From: Candidatus Gastranaerophilales bacterium
GTDB taxonomy: Bacteria > Cyanobacteriota > Vampirovibrionia > Gastranaerophilales > Gastranaerophilaceae
Assembly (NCBI GenBank): GCA_944326675.1
Contig: CALVET010000071.1
Coordinates: forward strand, 1 to 47,882
Length of the DNA stretch: 47,882 nt
Direction of reading: 5' to 3'
Of the stretch, positions 26,273 to 36,256 are shown piece by piece (positions within the stretch are counted from its first letter, which is position 1; every line of letters starts with the position of its first letter). The notes beneath the pieces were generated by a model, which worked only from the letters and a program-made list of their open reading frames with translations, made no database searches and had not been told where the DNA came from. The translations under genes were made by a program, and so were the position numbers.

Positions 26273-28881
26273 AAAAATTATCAATAGCAATCATGATATT
26301 AACTCTTGGCTTTAATATCGCTTACGGACTTGAGGAGGGATTAAGCGTAACAAAGCTTCCTTCAGGGCAAAAAGTTGTTATTAAGGAAGTAAAAGATAAT
26401 CCTATTGTAAAAATAGACACTTGGATAAATACGGGGTCAATCAATGAAAATGATAAAAATAACGGTATAAGCCATTTTTTAGAGCATTTATTTTTTAAAG
26501 GAACAAAAAAATATCCGACAGGCACCATGGATAAAATTTTAGACTCCAAAGGTGCCACAGTAAATGCTGCAACAAGCAAAGACTATACTCATTATTATAT
26601 TCAAATTCCATCTAAAGATTTTGAATTAGCTTTGAATTTACACGCAGATATGCTTCAAAACCCTCTAATACCAAGAAAAGAATTAGAGCGTGAACGTCCT
26701 GTTGTTATTGAAGAAATTTCAAAAACAAAAGACAGCCCTCAAAACCGCATGTTCGATAATTTATATACTGCCTTATACTCAAAATCAAATCATCCTTATA
26801 AAAGAACAGTAATAGGTAAAAAAGAAGTTATTGAAACGGTTACAAGAGAAGAAATTCTTGATTATTTTAATAAATTCTACACTCCTGACGCTTATACAAC
26901 AATAATTGTGGGAGATGTGGATACTGCTGACGCCATAAAAAAAGTTGAAGCTGCTTTTAATCAAAGACAAAAAATGAAACAAACAAAAATAAAATATCCG
27001 AAAGTAAAACCTCTTGATAAAATCGAGAGAATGGATGAAGCCATGGACATTAATAAAACTCACATGCTCATAGGATTTTTAGCTCCAAAATTCTCTAATA
27101 GTGTTGATATGTATGCTCTTGATGTATTATCAACAATTTTAGCAAGCGGAAAAAGTTCAATTTTAAACTCTGAATTAAAAGAAAATAAACAACTTGTTCT
27201 ATCTGTTTCAGCAGGCAATTATTCTCAAAAAGACAGCGGGATATTCTATGTTTATTCAACAATGGAAGCCGATAAGCAAGAACAGGTTGAAAGAGAAATC
27301 ATATCTGAATTAAAGAAAATTTTAAACGGCGATTTTGATGAAACATTAATCTTAAAAGCTAAAAACATGATTAAAACAGATACATACTATTCTCGTGAAT
27401 CAATTTCAAATATCAGCGATGATTTAGGTTATGATTTTACTTTTTTAGAAGATGAAAATTTTTATGAAAATTATTTAAAAAATATTGATAAAGTTACAAA
27501 ACAAGATATTATTAACGCTGCGAAAAAATATATTTTGCTTGATAAATACGTAATTTCAACAGTTCATCCGAATGGATTTAAAAAAATCAGTAATGTTGAA
27601 AATAAAAAAGAAGATAATTATGTAAAAGTTCTTGAAACCAAGGATAATACTAAAAAAGTTCAACTTCCAAACGGCGCAACCTTAATCACCAAAAATAAAA
27701 AAACAAATTCAATTATTGCGCTTGATATTTCAATTAAAGGCTCAAAAGCAGTTGAGAAAAAACCTTTAAGCGCAATGCTAAGTGCGCTTTGTGCCAAATG
27801 CGGAACACAAAATTATACAAATGCTCAATTGGCACAATTCTTGGATGAAAACGGAATAAAATTGGCGCTTAGTGTTACAAATGATGTTTATTCAATTGTT
27901 TTACAAACGACAAAAGACAATCTTGACAAAGCTTTTATTGCGCTCGATGAGGTCATGAATAAACCTTTGTTTATTGAAAATGAAATTGAAAAAGTTAAAC
28001 AAAGAACAATTCAAGAAACAAAAGGGGTTTCAGACAGTCCTTCAAGCTATGTTTTTGATGAATTTAAAAGATTAGCTTTCCCAAATACAATCTACGGGCA
28101 AAATTCAACGTTTATTTTAAATAACATTAATAAGGTTACAAGAGAAGATATTGTTGAATATTATTCAAACATATTTAATCCTGAAAATATGACAATATCT
28201 GTTGTGGGTGATATTGACGAAAACTATTTAATAAACAAATTAAATTCCATTATTAAAAAACCTAAAAACGCTAAAAAATTCTCTTATGCCGATTATAAAT
28301 ATACTCCTTTTCACCCTTTAAACAATATCCAAACAACTTTATATAAAGATGAGGTTCAAGCAAATTGGATGGCTTTAGGTTATAAAATTTGCTCTGTTCA
28401 AAACAGAAAAGATATTGCAACTCTAAATGTAATAAATGCAATCTTAGGCGAAGGTATGTCAAGCAGACTATTTAGAAAACTAAGAGAAGAACAAGGTTTA
28501 GCCTATACGGTTGGCTCAACCATAAGCGCAAATATGAAAGACGGTGCTTTTATTGCTTATATAGGAACGAATGAAAAAAGCATAGAAAAAGCAAAACAAG
28601 GAATTTTAAATCAAATTGATATCCTAAAAAAAGAAATGGTAACAACTCAAGAATTAACAGATGCCAAAAATAAAATATTGGGTCAATTATTAATGTCTTT
28701 AGAAACCAACATGGCAGAAGCAGACCTTTTGAGTTGGTATAATATTTTAAATAAAGATTTAAACGGTTTTGAAGAATATAAAAAAATGATTATGGATGTA
28801 TCTCAAAGTGATGTCATTGAGGTTATGAATAAATATTTCACAAAACCTTATATCTACACTGTTGTAAAAGCAAAAAAATAA
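26269..28881 (+). CDS. Exported M16-family zinc peptidase, two-half form
   Basis: This 870-residue insulinase/pitrilysin-family protease has a signal peptide (1-20, 'MILTLGFNIAYG'). The active N-terminal half has the inverted zinc motif His69-x-x-Glu72-His73 ('ISHFLEHLFFKGT') and the distal Glu region 'ERPVVIEEISK'. The second half (from about 455, 'VQLPNGATLITKNKK') is a homologous copy without HxxEH. It keeps 'RKLREEQGLAYTVGS', typical of the C-terminal M16 domain. The length fits a single-chain two-half enzyme. It overlaps the radical SAM gene by four bases, with GAGGAAAG upstream of its ATG. It probably acts in the periplasm on small peptides. Confidence 0.92.
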   Translation: MKKLSIAIMILTLGFNIAYGLEEGLSVTKLPSGQKVVIKEVKDNPIVKIDTWINTGSINENDKNNGISHFLEHLFFKGTKKYPTGTMDKILDSKGATVNAATSKDYTHYYIQIPSKDFELALNLHADMLQNPLIPRKELERERPVVIEEISKTKDSPQNRMFDNLYTALYSKSNHPYKRTVIGKKEVIETVTREEILDYFNKFYTPDAYTTIIVGDVDTADAIKKVEAAFNQRQKMKQTKIKYPKVKPLDKIERMDEAMDINKTHMLIGFLAPKFSNSVDMYALDVLSTILASGKSSILNSELKENKQLVLSVSAGNYSQKDSGIFYVYSTMEADKQEQVEREIISELKKILNGDFDETLILKAKNMIKTDTYYSRESISNISDDLGYDFTFLEDENFYENYLKNIDKVTKQDIINAAKKYILLDKYVISTVHPNGFKKISNVENKKEDNYVKVLETKDNTKKVQLPNGATLITKNKKTNSIIALDISIKGSKAVEKKPLSAMLSALCAKCGTQNYTNAQLAQFLDENGIKLALSVTNDVYSIVLQTTKDNLDKAFIALDEVMNKPLFIENEIEKVKQRTIQETKGVSDSPSSYVFDEFKRLAFPNTIYGQNSTFILNNINKVTREDIVEYYSNIFNPENMTISVVGDIDENYLINKLNSIIKKPKNAKKFSYADYKYTPFHPLNNIQTTLYKDEVQANWMALGYKICSVQNRKDIATLNVINAILGEGMSSRLFRKLREEQGLAYTVGSTISANMKDGAFIAYIGTNEKSIEKAKQGILNQIDILKKEMVTTQELTDAKNKILGQLLMSLETNMAEADLLSWYNILNKDLNGFEEYKKMIMDVSQSDVIEVMNKYFTKPYIYTVVKAKK

Positions 28882-28885
28882 ATGC

Positions 28886-28909
28886 AAGTCGGGTAAAATT
28901 ACCCGACTT
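28886..28909 (+). terminator. Hairpin after the M16 peptidase gene
   Basis: AAGTCGGGTAA and TTACCCGACTT form an 11 bp perfect stem five bases after the stop. No long T run follows, so its strength is uncertain. Confidence 0.6.
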
Positions 28910-28945
28910 AGTAAATAATTTAGAAATATCTATTTAAATCTCAAA

Positions 28946-28966
28946 ATATGAGAATTTTTCTCATAT
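28946..28966. promoter_or_regulatory. Palindrome just upstream of the rloA promoter
   Basis: ATATGAGAA-TTT-TTCTCATAT is a perfect 9 bp inverted repeat. It ends two bases before the -35 box of the rloA promoter. It is a candidate operator or activator site. The string AAAATATGAGAA recurs before clpB. Confidence 0.45.
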
Positions 28967-28968
28967 AA

Positions 28969-28997
28969 TTGATTTTAGATTATAAATATTATATAGT
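28969..28997 (+). promoter_or_regulatory. Sigma-70-type promoter of rloAB
   Basis: TTGATT (28969-28974), 17 bases, then TATAGT (28992-28997). The start should fall near 29004, with TGAGGT as ribosome binding site before the ATG at 29018. Confidence 0.6.
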
Positions 28998-29017
28998 ATT
29001 TATAAAATGAGGTTAAT

Positions 29018-30268
29018 ATGCTTGTTAAATTTTCAGTTCAAAATTTTTTATCATTTAAAGATTTGAATGTCATGGACATGATTGCAGCTCCAATTTATCA
29101 ACATGAAGAAAATACTATATTATTACAAAATTTAAAACTTTTAAAAAGCGCTGCTGTTTTTGGTGCGAATGCAAGTGGAAAAAGTAATTTATTCAAGGCA
29201 ATGAATTTTGCAAAAAACTTTATTTTATCTTCTTCAAAAGAAACACAAGTTAATGAAAAAATTCCGGTAACTCCATTTTTATTATCAACAATTACCGAAA
29301 ATGAGCCTAGTTTATTTGAATTTGTTTTTATTATAGATGATATTAAATATCGATATGGTTTTAGATTAAATAACATTGCAGTGATTGACGAATGGTTATT
29401 TTCTGCTAACAAAGCGAAAGAATCTTTATTGTTTGAAAGACATGAACAAAATATTAAAATTGGAGCAAAGTTTAAAGAAGGACATAGGGTTATTGAATTA
29501 ACAAGAAAAAATGCTTTATTCTTATCAGTTGTTGCTCAATTTAACGGTATAATTGCAGAAACCATTTTAAAATGGTTTTATAAATTTAATATAATTGAAG
29601 GATTTGGAATTTATAATCCTGTAACTGTAAATTATTTGGAAAACTCTGATAATAAAAAAGAATTTATGGAAATCTTAAAAATTGCAGATTTTTCAATATC
29701 TGATCTTAAATTATTGGAAATTGATAAAAATAAAGCGCCAAAATTTATTCAAGACAAATTATCTAAATTAAAAGCTTCAGGCATTAATTTAAAATTTATG
29801 CCTGAAATTAAAACTTTGCATAATAAATATGATAAAAATAATAAAATCGTTGAAACCATAGAATTTGATTTTAATGAAAATGAATCAAAAGGAACAAAGA
29901 ATTTATTTTCATTGATTGGTCCTATTCTCGATACAATTAATAAAGGTGGTATTTTAGTAATTGATGAATTAGAAAGTAATTTACATCCTTTAGTATCAAG
30001 GTTTTTAATCAAATTATTTCATATTAAAAATAAAAATGCACAATTTATTTTTAATACACACGATACTAACTTATTAAATAATAAGTATTTTAGACGTGAT
30101 CAAATTTATTTTGTAGATAAAAATAAATATGGACAATCAAATTTATACTCTTTGTATGATTATAATATTAGATACGATAGAACGTTTGCAAAAGATTATT
30201 TAGAAGGAAAATTTAAGGCAATTCCATTTATTGATGAATATGGAATTTTTGGAAATGAATTAAAATAA
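29018..30268 (+). CDS. rloA: RloA/AbiLi-like AAA ATPase (defence)
   Basis: This 416-residue ABC/SMC-type ATPase is of the AAA_21 (RloA, AbiLi) kind. Walker A is 'GANASGKS' (49-56), directly after the N-terminal 'FSVQNFLSFKDLNVMDM' wording typical of the family. A signature-like 'SKGTKNLFSLIGP' lies at 290-302, Walker B 'ILVIDELESNLHP' at about 312-324, and the H-loop 'FNTHD' at 345-349. No nuclease domain is fused. It is followed after 11 bases by the RloB-type TOPRIM gene. ATPase plus TOPRIM is the layout of AbiL and, more distantly, of PARIS and OLD/Gabija systems, so phage defence by abortive infection is likely but inferred. Confidence 0.82.
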   Translation: MLVKFSVQNFLSFKDLNVMDMIAAPIYQHEENTILLQNLKLLKSAAVFGANASGKSNLFKAMNFAKNFILSSSKETQVNEKIPVTPFLLSTITENEPSLFEFVFIIDDIKYRYGFRLNNIAVIDEWLFSANKAKESLLFERHEQNIKIGAKFKEGHRVIELTRKNALFLSVVAQFNGIIAETILKWFYKFNIIEGFGIYNPVTVNYLENSDNKKEFMEILKIADFSISDLKLLEIDKNKAPKFIQDKLSKLKASGINLKFMPEIKTLHNKYDKNNKIVETIEFDFNENESKGTKNLFSLIGPILDTINKGGILVIDELESNLHPLVSRFLIKLFHIKNKNAQFIFNTHDTNLLNNKYFRRDQIYFVDKNKYGQSNLYSLYDYNIRYDRTFAKDYLEGKFKAIPFIDEYGIFGNELK

Positions 30269-30279
30269 TTGAGGATACA

Positions 30280-30897
30280 ATGGGAACTGACGATTTATTT
30301 AAAAAAGCCAAATTGTATAAAGAGGTCAGAAAAAAACAAAATAGAAAATTATTAGATAATATTTTAATATTGTGCGAAGGTGAAAAAACAGAACCACATT
30401 ATTTTAACGCAATAAAATGCAGATATAAATTATCAAATGTTGAAATTAAAGGACTTGGATGTAATACAGATAAGATTACTGAATTTGCAATAAATAGAAG
30501 AAAAGATTATTCTCAGATATGGTGTGTTTTTGATAGGGATTCTTTTAAGGCACATCATTTCAACAGAGCATTCCAAATGATTAAAAAATATAAAAATATT
30601 CATATTGTATATTCTAATGAAGCTTTTGAATTGTGGTATTTATTACATTTTCACTATTTCAACACAGGTATATCAAGGGAGCAATATATAGAAAAATTAA
30701 GCTTGTTATTGGGATATAAGTATAAAAAAAATTCTTTAGAAATGTATGATATAATAAAAGATAAAGAAGAATATGCAATTAAAAATGCAAAAAAATTAAT
30801 TGCTTCATATGAAACAGATTGCCCTGAAAAAAATAATCCTTCAACTACAGTATATAAACTTGTGGAAGAATTAAATCAATATAAAGATAAATTTTAA
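30280..30897 (+). CDS. rloB: RloB/AbiLii-like TOPRIM protein (defence)
   Basis: This 205-residue protein resembles RloB/AbiLii. A TOPRIM core is readable: the first catalytic Glu in 'LILCEGEKTEPHYF' (Glu33) and the acidic DxD in 'WCVFDRDSF' (Asp85, Asp87). 'SNEAFELWYLLHF' (about 112-124) is a conserved RloB segment. It is probably the nuclease effector of the pair, held or triggered by the upstream ATPase. Base composition resembles that of the neighbours, so recent transfer is not evident from composition alone. The pair sits between an M16 peptidase gene and a glucan synthase gene, outside any visible mobile element. Confidence 0.82.
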   Translation: MGTDDLFKKAKLYKEVRKKQNRKLLDNILILCEGEKTEPHYFNAIKCRYKLSNVEIKGLGCNTDKITEFAINRRKDYSQIWCVFDRDSFKAHHFNRAFQMIKKYKNIHIVYSNEAFELWYLLHFHYFNTGISREQYIEKLSLLLGYKYKKNSLEMYDIIKDKEEYAIKNAKKLIASYETDCPEKNNPSTTVYKLVEELNQYKDKF

Positions 30898-30993
30898 AAA
30901 TAAAATATATTCCTTGCTATTAAATTTTATTCATACTAAACTTAATATACTAAGGTTGAGTCAAATAGCCATCTAAATTTAAAAGGAATGTGT

Positions 30994-33531
30994 ATGAAAA
31001 TTTCCCCTCTTATTTCTAATAAAAGGCCTTCTTTTCGGTCTTTACATAAAAAATCTCCCACAAGAAACAAAAAACAAAATTTTAAAACAAAAGAAAATAA
31101 ACACCCGAAATTAAAAAAAATACTTCCGTTTTTATTAGGAATTACGGGCGGTTTTTATTTGGGGTATTTATCATTTAAAAATAAAAAAATCAATCCCGAA
31201 AAAATAAAAGAAACCACAAAAGAAATAATATATAAAGAGGATAATAAATCTTGGCTGGCTCTTTTGGCCTTAGCCGGAATTAGCGGTTTTGAAGAAAGAC
31301 AATTATCCGAACAAGAAAAAGATAATATAATAGAAAATCTGAGAAATGCCCAAAGTCCCTTGCAGCAATCTTCATACGGGGCTGTTGGAAGCATAGATTA
31401 TCTTAAATCAACCGCGCTTAATTTAACAAATGAAAAATATACAAGAGGTTATTACGGCATAAGACTTTTGGCGCAAAATAACGCACTGAATAAAAATGCC
31501 GAAAAATATGAAAAGGCCATTTCGCAAATCCAAGAAACAGCATACAGAAAACTGACTTCTTGCGAGCCTTTAGCTGAAATAAGAAAAGAAACACCTGTAG
31601 TTTGGTCAATAACATCAGAATTTGCGCCGATTAAAGAAGGAGGTTTAGGTTCTGTTCCTCCTGAAATCAGAAATAATTCAGTAAAACTCGGAATAGATAT
31701 CCCAACATTTACACCTATGTATTTACAAGAAGGTATTTCCACTTTTTCAGAAGAAAACGGAAAATATTTCTATAATTACAAAGGTAAAAAATTTGAACTT
31801 CAAAAAATGTTATCTTTTAAAACCGACACCTATAAAAACGGGAGTATAAAACCTGTTGATGTAGAATTATTTTTATATACGGATAGAGATAAACAAGGCT
31901 ATGAAAGAAAATTAGTTTTCATTAAATGCGATAACTACTTTGACGGAACAATTTATGAAGCCAATTCCAAAACGGAAGAAAACGAAAAATTTGCGCTCAT
32001 GTCAAAGGCTGTTTATGAATTGGCAAAAATAAAAACAGACGGTTTAAATGCTTCTAAAGACACAAAAATATATTCAAAAAGGGCATTGGATAAAATTAAA
32101 GCACCTGACGCAATGATTTTAAATGATTGGCAGGCAAGCCCTATAGCAGCATTGATGAGATATAAATCAGGGCTTGAAAACGCATACGGACAACTAAGCG
32201 ATGAAAGCGCCGAAAAACTAAGAAACCTGAACATCATAACCATTGGTCATAATGTTATGTATCAAGGAAATTCAAGGGACAACAACAGTTTTTATCAAAA
32301 AAGAGCTGCAGCTTCAAATATTTTAAATACATTATTTGATAAATATGCTTTTGATATTGTTTCAAATGCAAAAGTACACACGGAAAGAATTGACGAAAAC
32401 GACCAAGGTTTAAGAGTTTTAGATAATGTTTTATTGTTAAACTATGAAAATTCTTACGATAATTTTGTTAATTTCTTAAACATGGGAATAATTTTAAGTG
32501 ATTATTTTTGCCCTGTTTCCAAAAACTACGCTAGCGAATTGATTTCGCCGCAACACAGCGATTTATCAAACATGCTGCAATGGGCATTAGTTCAAAAAGA
32601 AAAGGCCGGAAAACTTGTCGGGGTAATAAACGGAAATGATTTCAAAAACATTTCTATTGAAAATAAAGCTTCTCAAATTGAAAAAACAACAGGGGTTAAA
32701 TTTGAAACATACAATAAACAAACTCCTCAAAAAAATTTAATGGCGAAAAGAAGCCAAAATAAAATTGCTTTCTATAATAAATTTATGCTTCCTTTTACAA
32801 AATCACCGGCATGTACAAATGAAGAAATTAAAAACGTAAACAATCTTTCGCCTTTAGAATTTTACCAAGGAGAAAAAGGCACTAATTTGCCCATATTAAC
32901 CGAAAAGCAATTAAAAAATACTCCTGTTTTATCCTCAGGCGGAAGACTTGTATCTCAAAAAGGCATGGGTGTTTTATGCGGCGCAATTAAAATGTTATTT
33001 GACAATTGGGAAAATGATTTTAAAGGGTACGAAAAACCGATTTTCTATATAGCAGGACAAGACGGCGAGGGCGGAAGCCAAAGAAAAATAATTGAAGATT
33101 TAAAAAACTACGGCTTATCAAAAGAAGACAATGACAGAGTTGTTTTTGCCCATGGATTTGCACCGTTACCTGCCATTATGGCTGCAAGCGATTTCTTTAT
33201 GATTCCAAGTATATTCGAGCCTTGCGGTTTGGTTCAAAGCGAATCTTTAGCACTTGCAACCCCTGTTATCGCTTCAAATGTCGGCGGAATATCAGACACT
33301 GTCAACAGAAATAATAAATTTAACGGAATATTGACCGATAAAGATAAAAAATTAACTGCCGAAGAATTTTATGAAGCAATGAAAAATGCGCTAAAAATAT
33401 ATTTTGAAGATAAAGAAAAATATCAATCAATGGTTAATGATTCAATAAACGAAGATTTTAGTTGGGCTTTACCTAATAATAAAGGTCCTGTTTATGATTA
33501 TTTGAATTTATTAAATATTGTAAAACATTAA
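30994..33531 (+). CDS. glgA: GT5 glycogen/starch synthase with N-terminal membrane anchor
   Basis: This 845-residue glucan synthase uses an ADP- or UDP-glucose donor. I start at the second ATG (30994) because AAAAGGA lies six bases before it and touches the first ATG. The GT5 core starts near residue 201: 'VVWSITSEFAPIKEGGLGSVPPE' (in parts; donor loop with EGGLG), 'MILNDWQAS', 'SGGRLVSQKGMGV' and the C-terminal 'IPSIFEPCGLVQSESLALA' E-x7-E motif. The first 200 residues are unusual: a basic lead with 'RPSFRSL', a hydrophobic segment at about 43-61, then a helical region. A typical GlgA has about 480 residues. The enzyme may be tethered to a membrane. Confidence 0.88.
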   Translation: MKISPLISNKRPSFRSLHKKSPTRNKKQNFKTKENKHPKLKKILPFLLGITGGFYLGYLSFKNKKINPEKIKETTKEIIYKEDNKSWLALLALAGISGFEERQLSEQEKDNIIENLRNAQSPLQQSSYGAVGSIDYLKSTALNLTNEKYTRGYYGIRLLAQNNALNKNAEKYEKAISQIQETAYRKLTSCEPLAEIRKETPVVWSITSEFAPIKEGGLGSVPPEIRNNSVKLGIDIPTFTPMYLQEGISTFSEENGKYFYNYKGKKFELQKMLSFKTDTYKNGSIKPVDVELFLYTDRDKQGYERKLVFIKCDNYFDGTIYEANSKTEENEKFALMSKAVYELAKIKTDGLNASKDTKIYSKRALDKIKAPDAMILNDWQASPIAALMRYKSGLENAYGQLSDESAEKLRNLNIITIGHNVMYQGNSRDNNSFYQKRAAASNILNTLFDKYAFDIVSNAKVHTERIDENDQGLRVLDNVLLLNYENSYDNFVNFLNMGIILSDYFCPVSKNYASELISPQHSDLSNMLQWALVQKEKAGKLVGVINGNDFKNISIENKASQIEKTTGVKFETYNKQTPQKNLMAKRSQNKIAFYNKFMLPFTKSPACTNEEIKNVNNLSPLEFYQGEKGTNLPILTEKQLKNTPVLSSGGRLVSQKGMGVLCGAIKMLFDNWENDFKGYEKPIFYIAGQDGEGGSQRKIIEDLKNYGLSKEDNDRVVFAHGFAPLPAIMAASDFFMIPSIFEPCGLVQSESLALATPVIASNVGGISDTVNRNNKFNGILTDKDKKLTAEEFYEAMKNALKIYFEDKEKYQSMVNDSINEDFSWALPNNKGPVYDYLNLLNIVKH

Positions 33532-33609
33532 AATAAGATTAATTTTAGAAGTTTTTTTAAAAAACCTTATAAAATGAAAATATGAGAAATATTTTCCGAG
33601 GTTTTTATT

Positions 33610-36183
33610 ATGTTTGATAATTTTACCGATTCATCTAAAGAATTAATTTATAATGCACAAAATATTGCCATGGAAAATCATAATACTTTGATTGAACCCG
33701 TGCATATTTTGCTTGCAATGACGCAATCAAGTTCAGACAGTGTTATAAATTTATTTCAAGAATTGAAACTAAATTCAAACTTGTTTACTTCAGATGTAAA
33801 TAATATTATGAATAATTTGGCTAAAACCGCTGAAATTACAGATAAAATATTTTTTAGTCAAAATTGTTTAAAAATGTTTGAATTAGCAGCTAAAAAAGCT
33901 AAAGAAATGAAAGACAGCTTCGTTTCACCCGAACATCTTTTATTAGCTATTGCTAATTGCGATGAATCGGATTTAAAAAGAATAATTGAAAAATATCAAT
34001 TAAACGATGCAAAAATATTAACCGCCATAAAAAACATAAGGGGGGATAAAAAAGTGGATACAAAAAACGCTGATGAAGATTTTAAAATATTGGAAAAATT
34101 TTCTGTCGATTTAACAAAACTGGCTCAAGACGGAAAACTTGACCCTGTTATAGGCAGAGATGAAGAAATAAGAAGAATAATTCAAGTACTTAACAGAAGA
34201 AGCAAAAACAATCCTTGTTTGATAGGTGAAGCGGGCGTTGGTAAAACGGCAATCGTTGAAGGTTTAGCCCAAAGAATTATAAGAGGAGATGTTCCTGAAA
34301 GCTTAAAAAATACAACTTTAATTTCACTTGATATGGGTGCATTAATTGCAGGTGCAAAATATCGTGGTGAATTTGAAGAAAGACTTAAAAAAGTTTTAAA
34401 AGAAGTTGAAAAATCAGACGGTCAAATCATCATGTTTATTGATGAATTACACACAGTTGTGGGTGCAGGCGGAGCCGAGGGTACATCTGACGCAGGAAAC
34501 CTTTTAAAACCAATGCTTGCTCGTGGCGCAATAAGAACAGTAGGCGCAACCACAATTAATGAATATAGAAAATATATTGAAAAAGACCCTGCGCTTGAAC
34601 GTCGTTTTCAACCGATTTTAGTTGATGAACCCTCAATTGATGATACAATTTCAATTTTGAGAGGTTTAAAAGATAAATATGAAGTACACCACGGCATAAG
34701 AATTAAAGATTCAGCGCTTGTTGCTGCAGCAAAATTATCAGCAAGATATATAACAGACAGATTTCTTCCTGATAAAGCAATAGACCTTGTAGATGAAGCT
34801 TCAAGTGCTGTTAGAATTGAGATTGATTCAATGCCTGAAGAATTGGATAAATTGGAAAGACAAAAACTTCAACTGCAAATTGAACTGCAATCCCTAAAAG
34901 ATGATAATGACGAAGAAAAAATCCAAAAAGTTCAAAAAATGCTTGATGAAACAGATAGCAAAGTTCAAGTTCTAAAAGCTCAATGGGAAAAAGAAAAATC
35001 TTCAATTAAAGGTGAAACAGGTATTAAAACAGAAATTGAACAAACTAAACACGAAATTGAAAAAGCTCAAAGAGAATACAATCTTGAACTTGCCGCAAAA
35101 TTAAAATACGGCAAATTGCCCGAATTAGAAGCTCAATTAAAAGAATGTAAAAAGCAAGAACATAAAAATACTCTATTAAAAGAAGAAATAGATGAAGAAG
35201 ATATTGCTGAAATCATTTCAAAATGGACGGGCGTTCCTGTTTCAAAACTTGTTGAAGAAGAAAGTCAAAAACTTTTGGATATGGAAAACACCATCCACAG
35301 TCAAGTAATAGGTCAAGATGAAGCAGTTAATGTTATATCTGATGCTATAAGACGTGCAAGAAGCGGTTTAGCCGATCCAAAACGTCCCATAGGAACATTT
35401 TTATTCTTGGGTCCTACAGGGGTTGGTAAAACAGAACTTGCTAAGGCTTTAGCTAAGTTTATGTTTTTGGATGAAAACAGCTTAATCAGAATAGATATGT
35501 CTGAATACATGGAAAAACATTCAGTAGCAAGATTAATTGGTGCGCCTCCGGGATATGTCGGATATGATGAAGGCGGACAATTAACAGAAGCAGTAAGAAA
35601 AAAACCATATTCAGTTATTCTTTTTGATGAAATCGAAAAAGCTCATCCTGATGTATTTAATATCATGCTTCAAATTTTTGATGATGGCAGATTAACAGAT
35701 TCAAGAGGAAGAACAGTCGATTTTAAAAACACAATTATCATTCTGACATCTAACATAGGCTCAAATATTATTCTTGATAATGCCTTAAAAGGAAATACGG
35801 CCAACAAAGAACAAATAAAAGAAGAAATAAGCCAAAAATTAAGAGAATATTTTAAACCTGAATTTCTAAACAGAATTGATGAAACAATATTCTTTGATGC
35901 GCTAAAATTAGAAGATTTGTCAAAAATTGTTGATATTCAAGTTCAATATTTGAAAAAATTACTTGAAGAAAGAAAAATTGAAATTGAAATAACACAAGAA
36001 GCTAAAGAACACTTAGCCATTGCAGGATATAATCCAATGTATGGTGCTCGACCGCTAAAAAGAACAATAAGACAATTAATTGAAAATCCTTTATCAAAAG
36101 CATTGTTAAAAGGCGATTTTGATGATGGAGATAAAATTAAAATTGATTATGTTAATGATGAATTTAAATTTTCTAAAGCATAA
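33610..36183 (+). CDS. clpB: ClpB disaggregase
   Basis: This 857-residue AAA+ chaperone frees proteins from aggregates together with DnaK. It has an N domain (1-145), AAA-1 with Walker A 'GEAGVGKT' (206-213) and pore loop 'KYRGEFEER', a middle coiled-coil domain at about 400-530, and AAA-2 with Walker A 'GPTGVGKT' (601-608) and pore loop 'GYVGYDEGG' (648-656). The long middle domain and lack of a ClpP-binding loop make it ClpB, not ClpC. GAGG lies nine bases before the ATG. It ends with a strong terminator. No CIRCE element is visible upstream. Confidence 0.96.
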   Translation: MFDNFTDSSKELIYNAQNIAMENHNTLIEPVHILLAMTQSSSDSVINLFQELKLNSNLFTSDVNNIMNNLAKTAEITDKIFFSQNCLKMFELAAKKAKEMKDSFVSPEHLLLAIANCDESDLKRIIEKYQLNDAKILTAIKNIRGDKKVDTKNADEDFKILEKFSVDLTKLAQDGKLDPVIGRDEEIRRIIQVLNRRSKNNPCLIGEAGVGKTAIVEGLAQRIIRGDVPESLKNTTLISLDMGALIAGAKYRGEFEERLKKVLKEVEKSDGQIIMFIDELHTVVGAGGAEGTSDAGNLLKPMLARGAIRTVGATTINEYRKYIEKDPALERRFQPILVDEPSIDDTISILRGLKDKYEVHHGIRIKDSALVAAAKLSARYITDRFLPDKAIDLVDEASSAVRIEIDSMPEELDKLERQKLQLQIELQSLKDDNDEEKIQKVQKMLDETDSKVQVLKAQWEKEKSSIKGETGIKTEIEQTKHEIEKAQREYNLELAAKLKYGKLPELEAQLKECKKQEHKNTLLKEEIDEEDIAEIISKWTGVPVSKLVEEESQKLLDMENTIHSQVIGQDEAVNVISDAIRRARSGLADPKRPIGTFLFLGPTGVGKTELAKALAKFMFLDENSLIRIDMSEYMEKHSVARLIGAPPGYVGYDEGGQLTEAVRKKPYSVILFDEIEKAHPDVFNIMLQIFDDGRLTDSRGRTVDFKNTIIILTSNIGSNIILDNALKGNTANKEQIKEEISQKLREYFKPEFLNRIDETIFFDALKLEDLSKIVDIQVQYLKKLLEERKIEIEITQEAKEHLAIAGYNPMYGARPLKRTIRQLIENPLSKALLKGDFDDGDKIKIDYVNDEFKFSKA

Positions 36184-36200
36184 AATAAATTCATTGATAA

Positions 36201-36240
36201 AAGGACAAGCTTTATTTAAGCTTGTCCTTTTTAGTTTTTA
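36201..36240 (+). terminator. Strong intrinsic terminator of clpB
   Basis: AAGGACAAGCTT and AAGCTTGTCCTT form a perfect 12 bp stem around a 5-base loop, followed by TTTAGTTTTTA. It starts 18 bases after the clpB stop. Confidence 0.93.
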
Positions 36241-36256
36241 TTTTTCAGTCAATATA

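Noticed and set aside
26785..27063. Minus-strand frame inside the M16 gene
   Set aside because: Phe/Ser/Ile-rich shadow without start signals. The plus-strand M16 protein is continuous and well conserved by eye.
28882..30993. Recent horizontal transfer of rloAB marked by composition or direct repeats
   Set aside because: The AT content looks like that of the neighbours and I found no flanking direct repeats or integrase. Transfer may still be true but is not shown here.
33551..33570. T7-A6 tract before clpB as a terminator of the glucan synthase gene
   Set aside because: It pairs only through A/T bases with a very short loop and no GC stem, so I do not call it.
33532..33609. CIRCE heat-shock operator before clpB
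   Set aside because: No TTAGCACTC/GAGTGCTAA-type inverted repeat is present.
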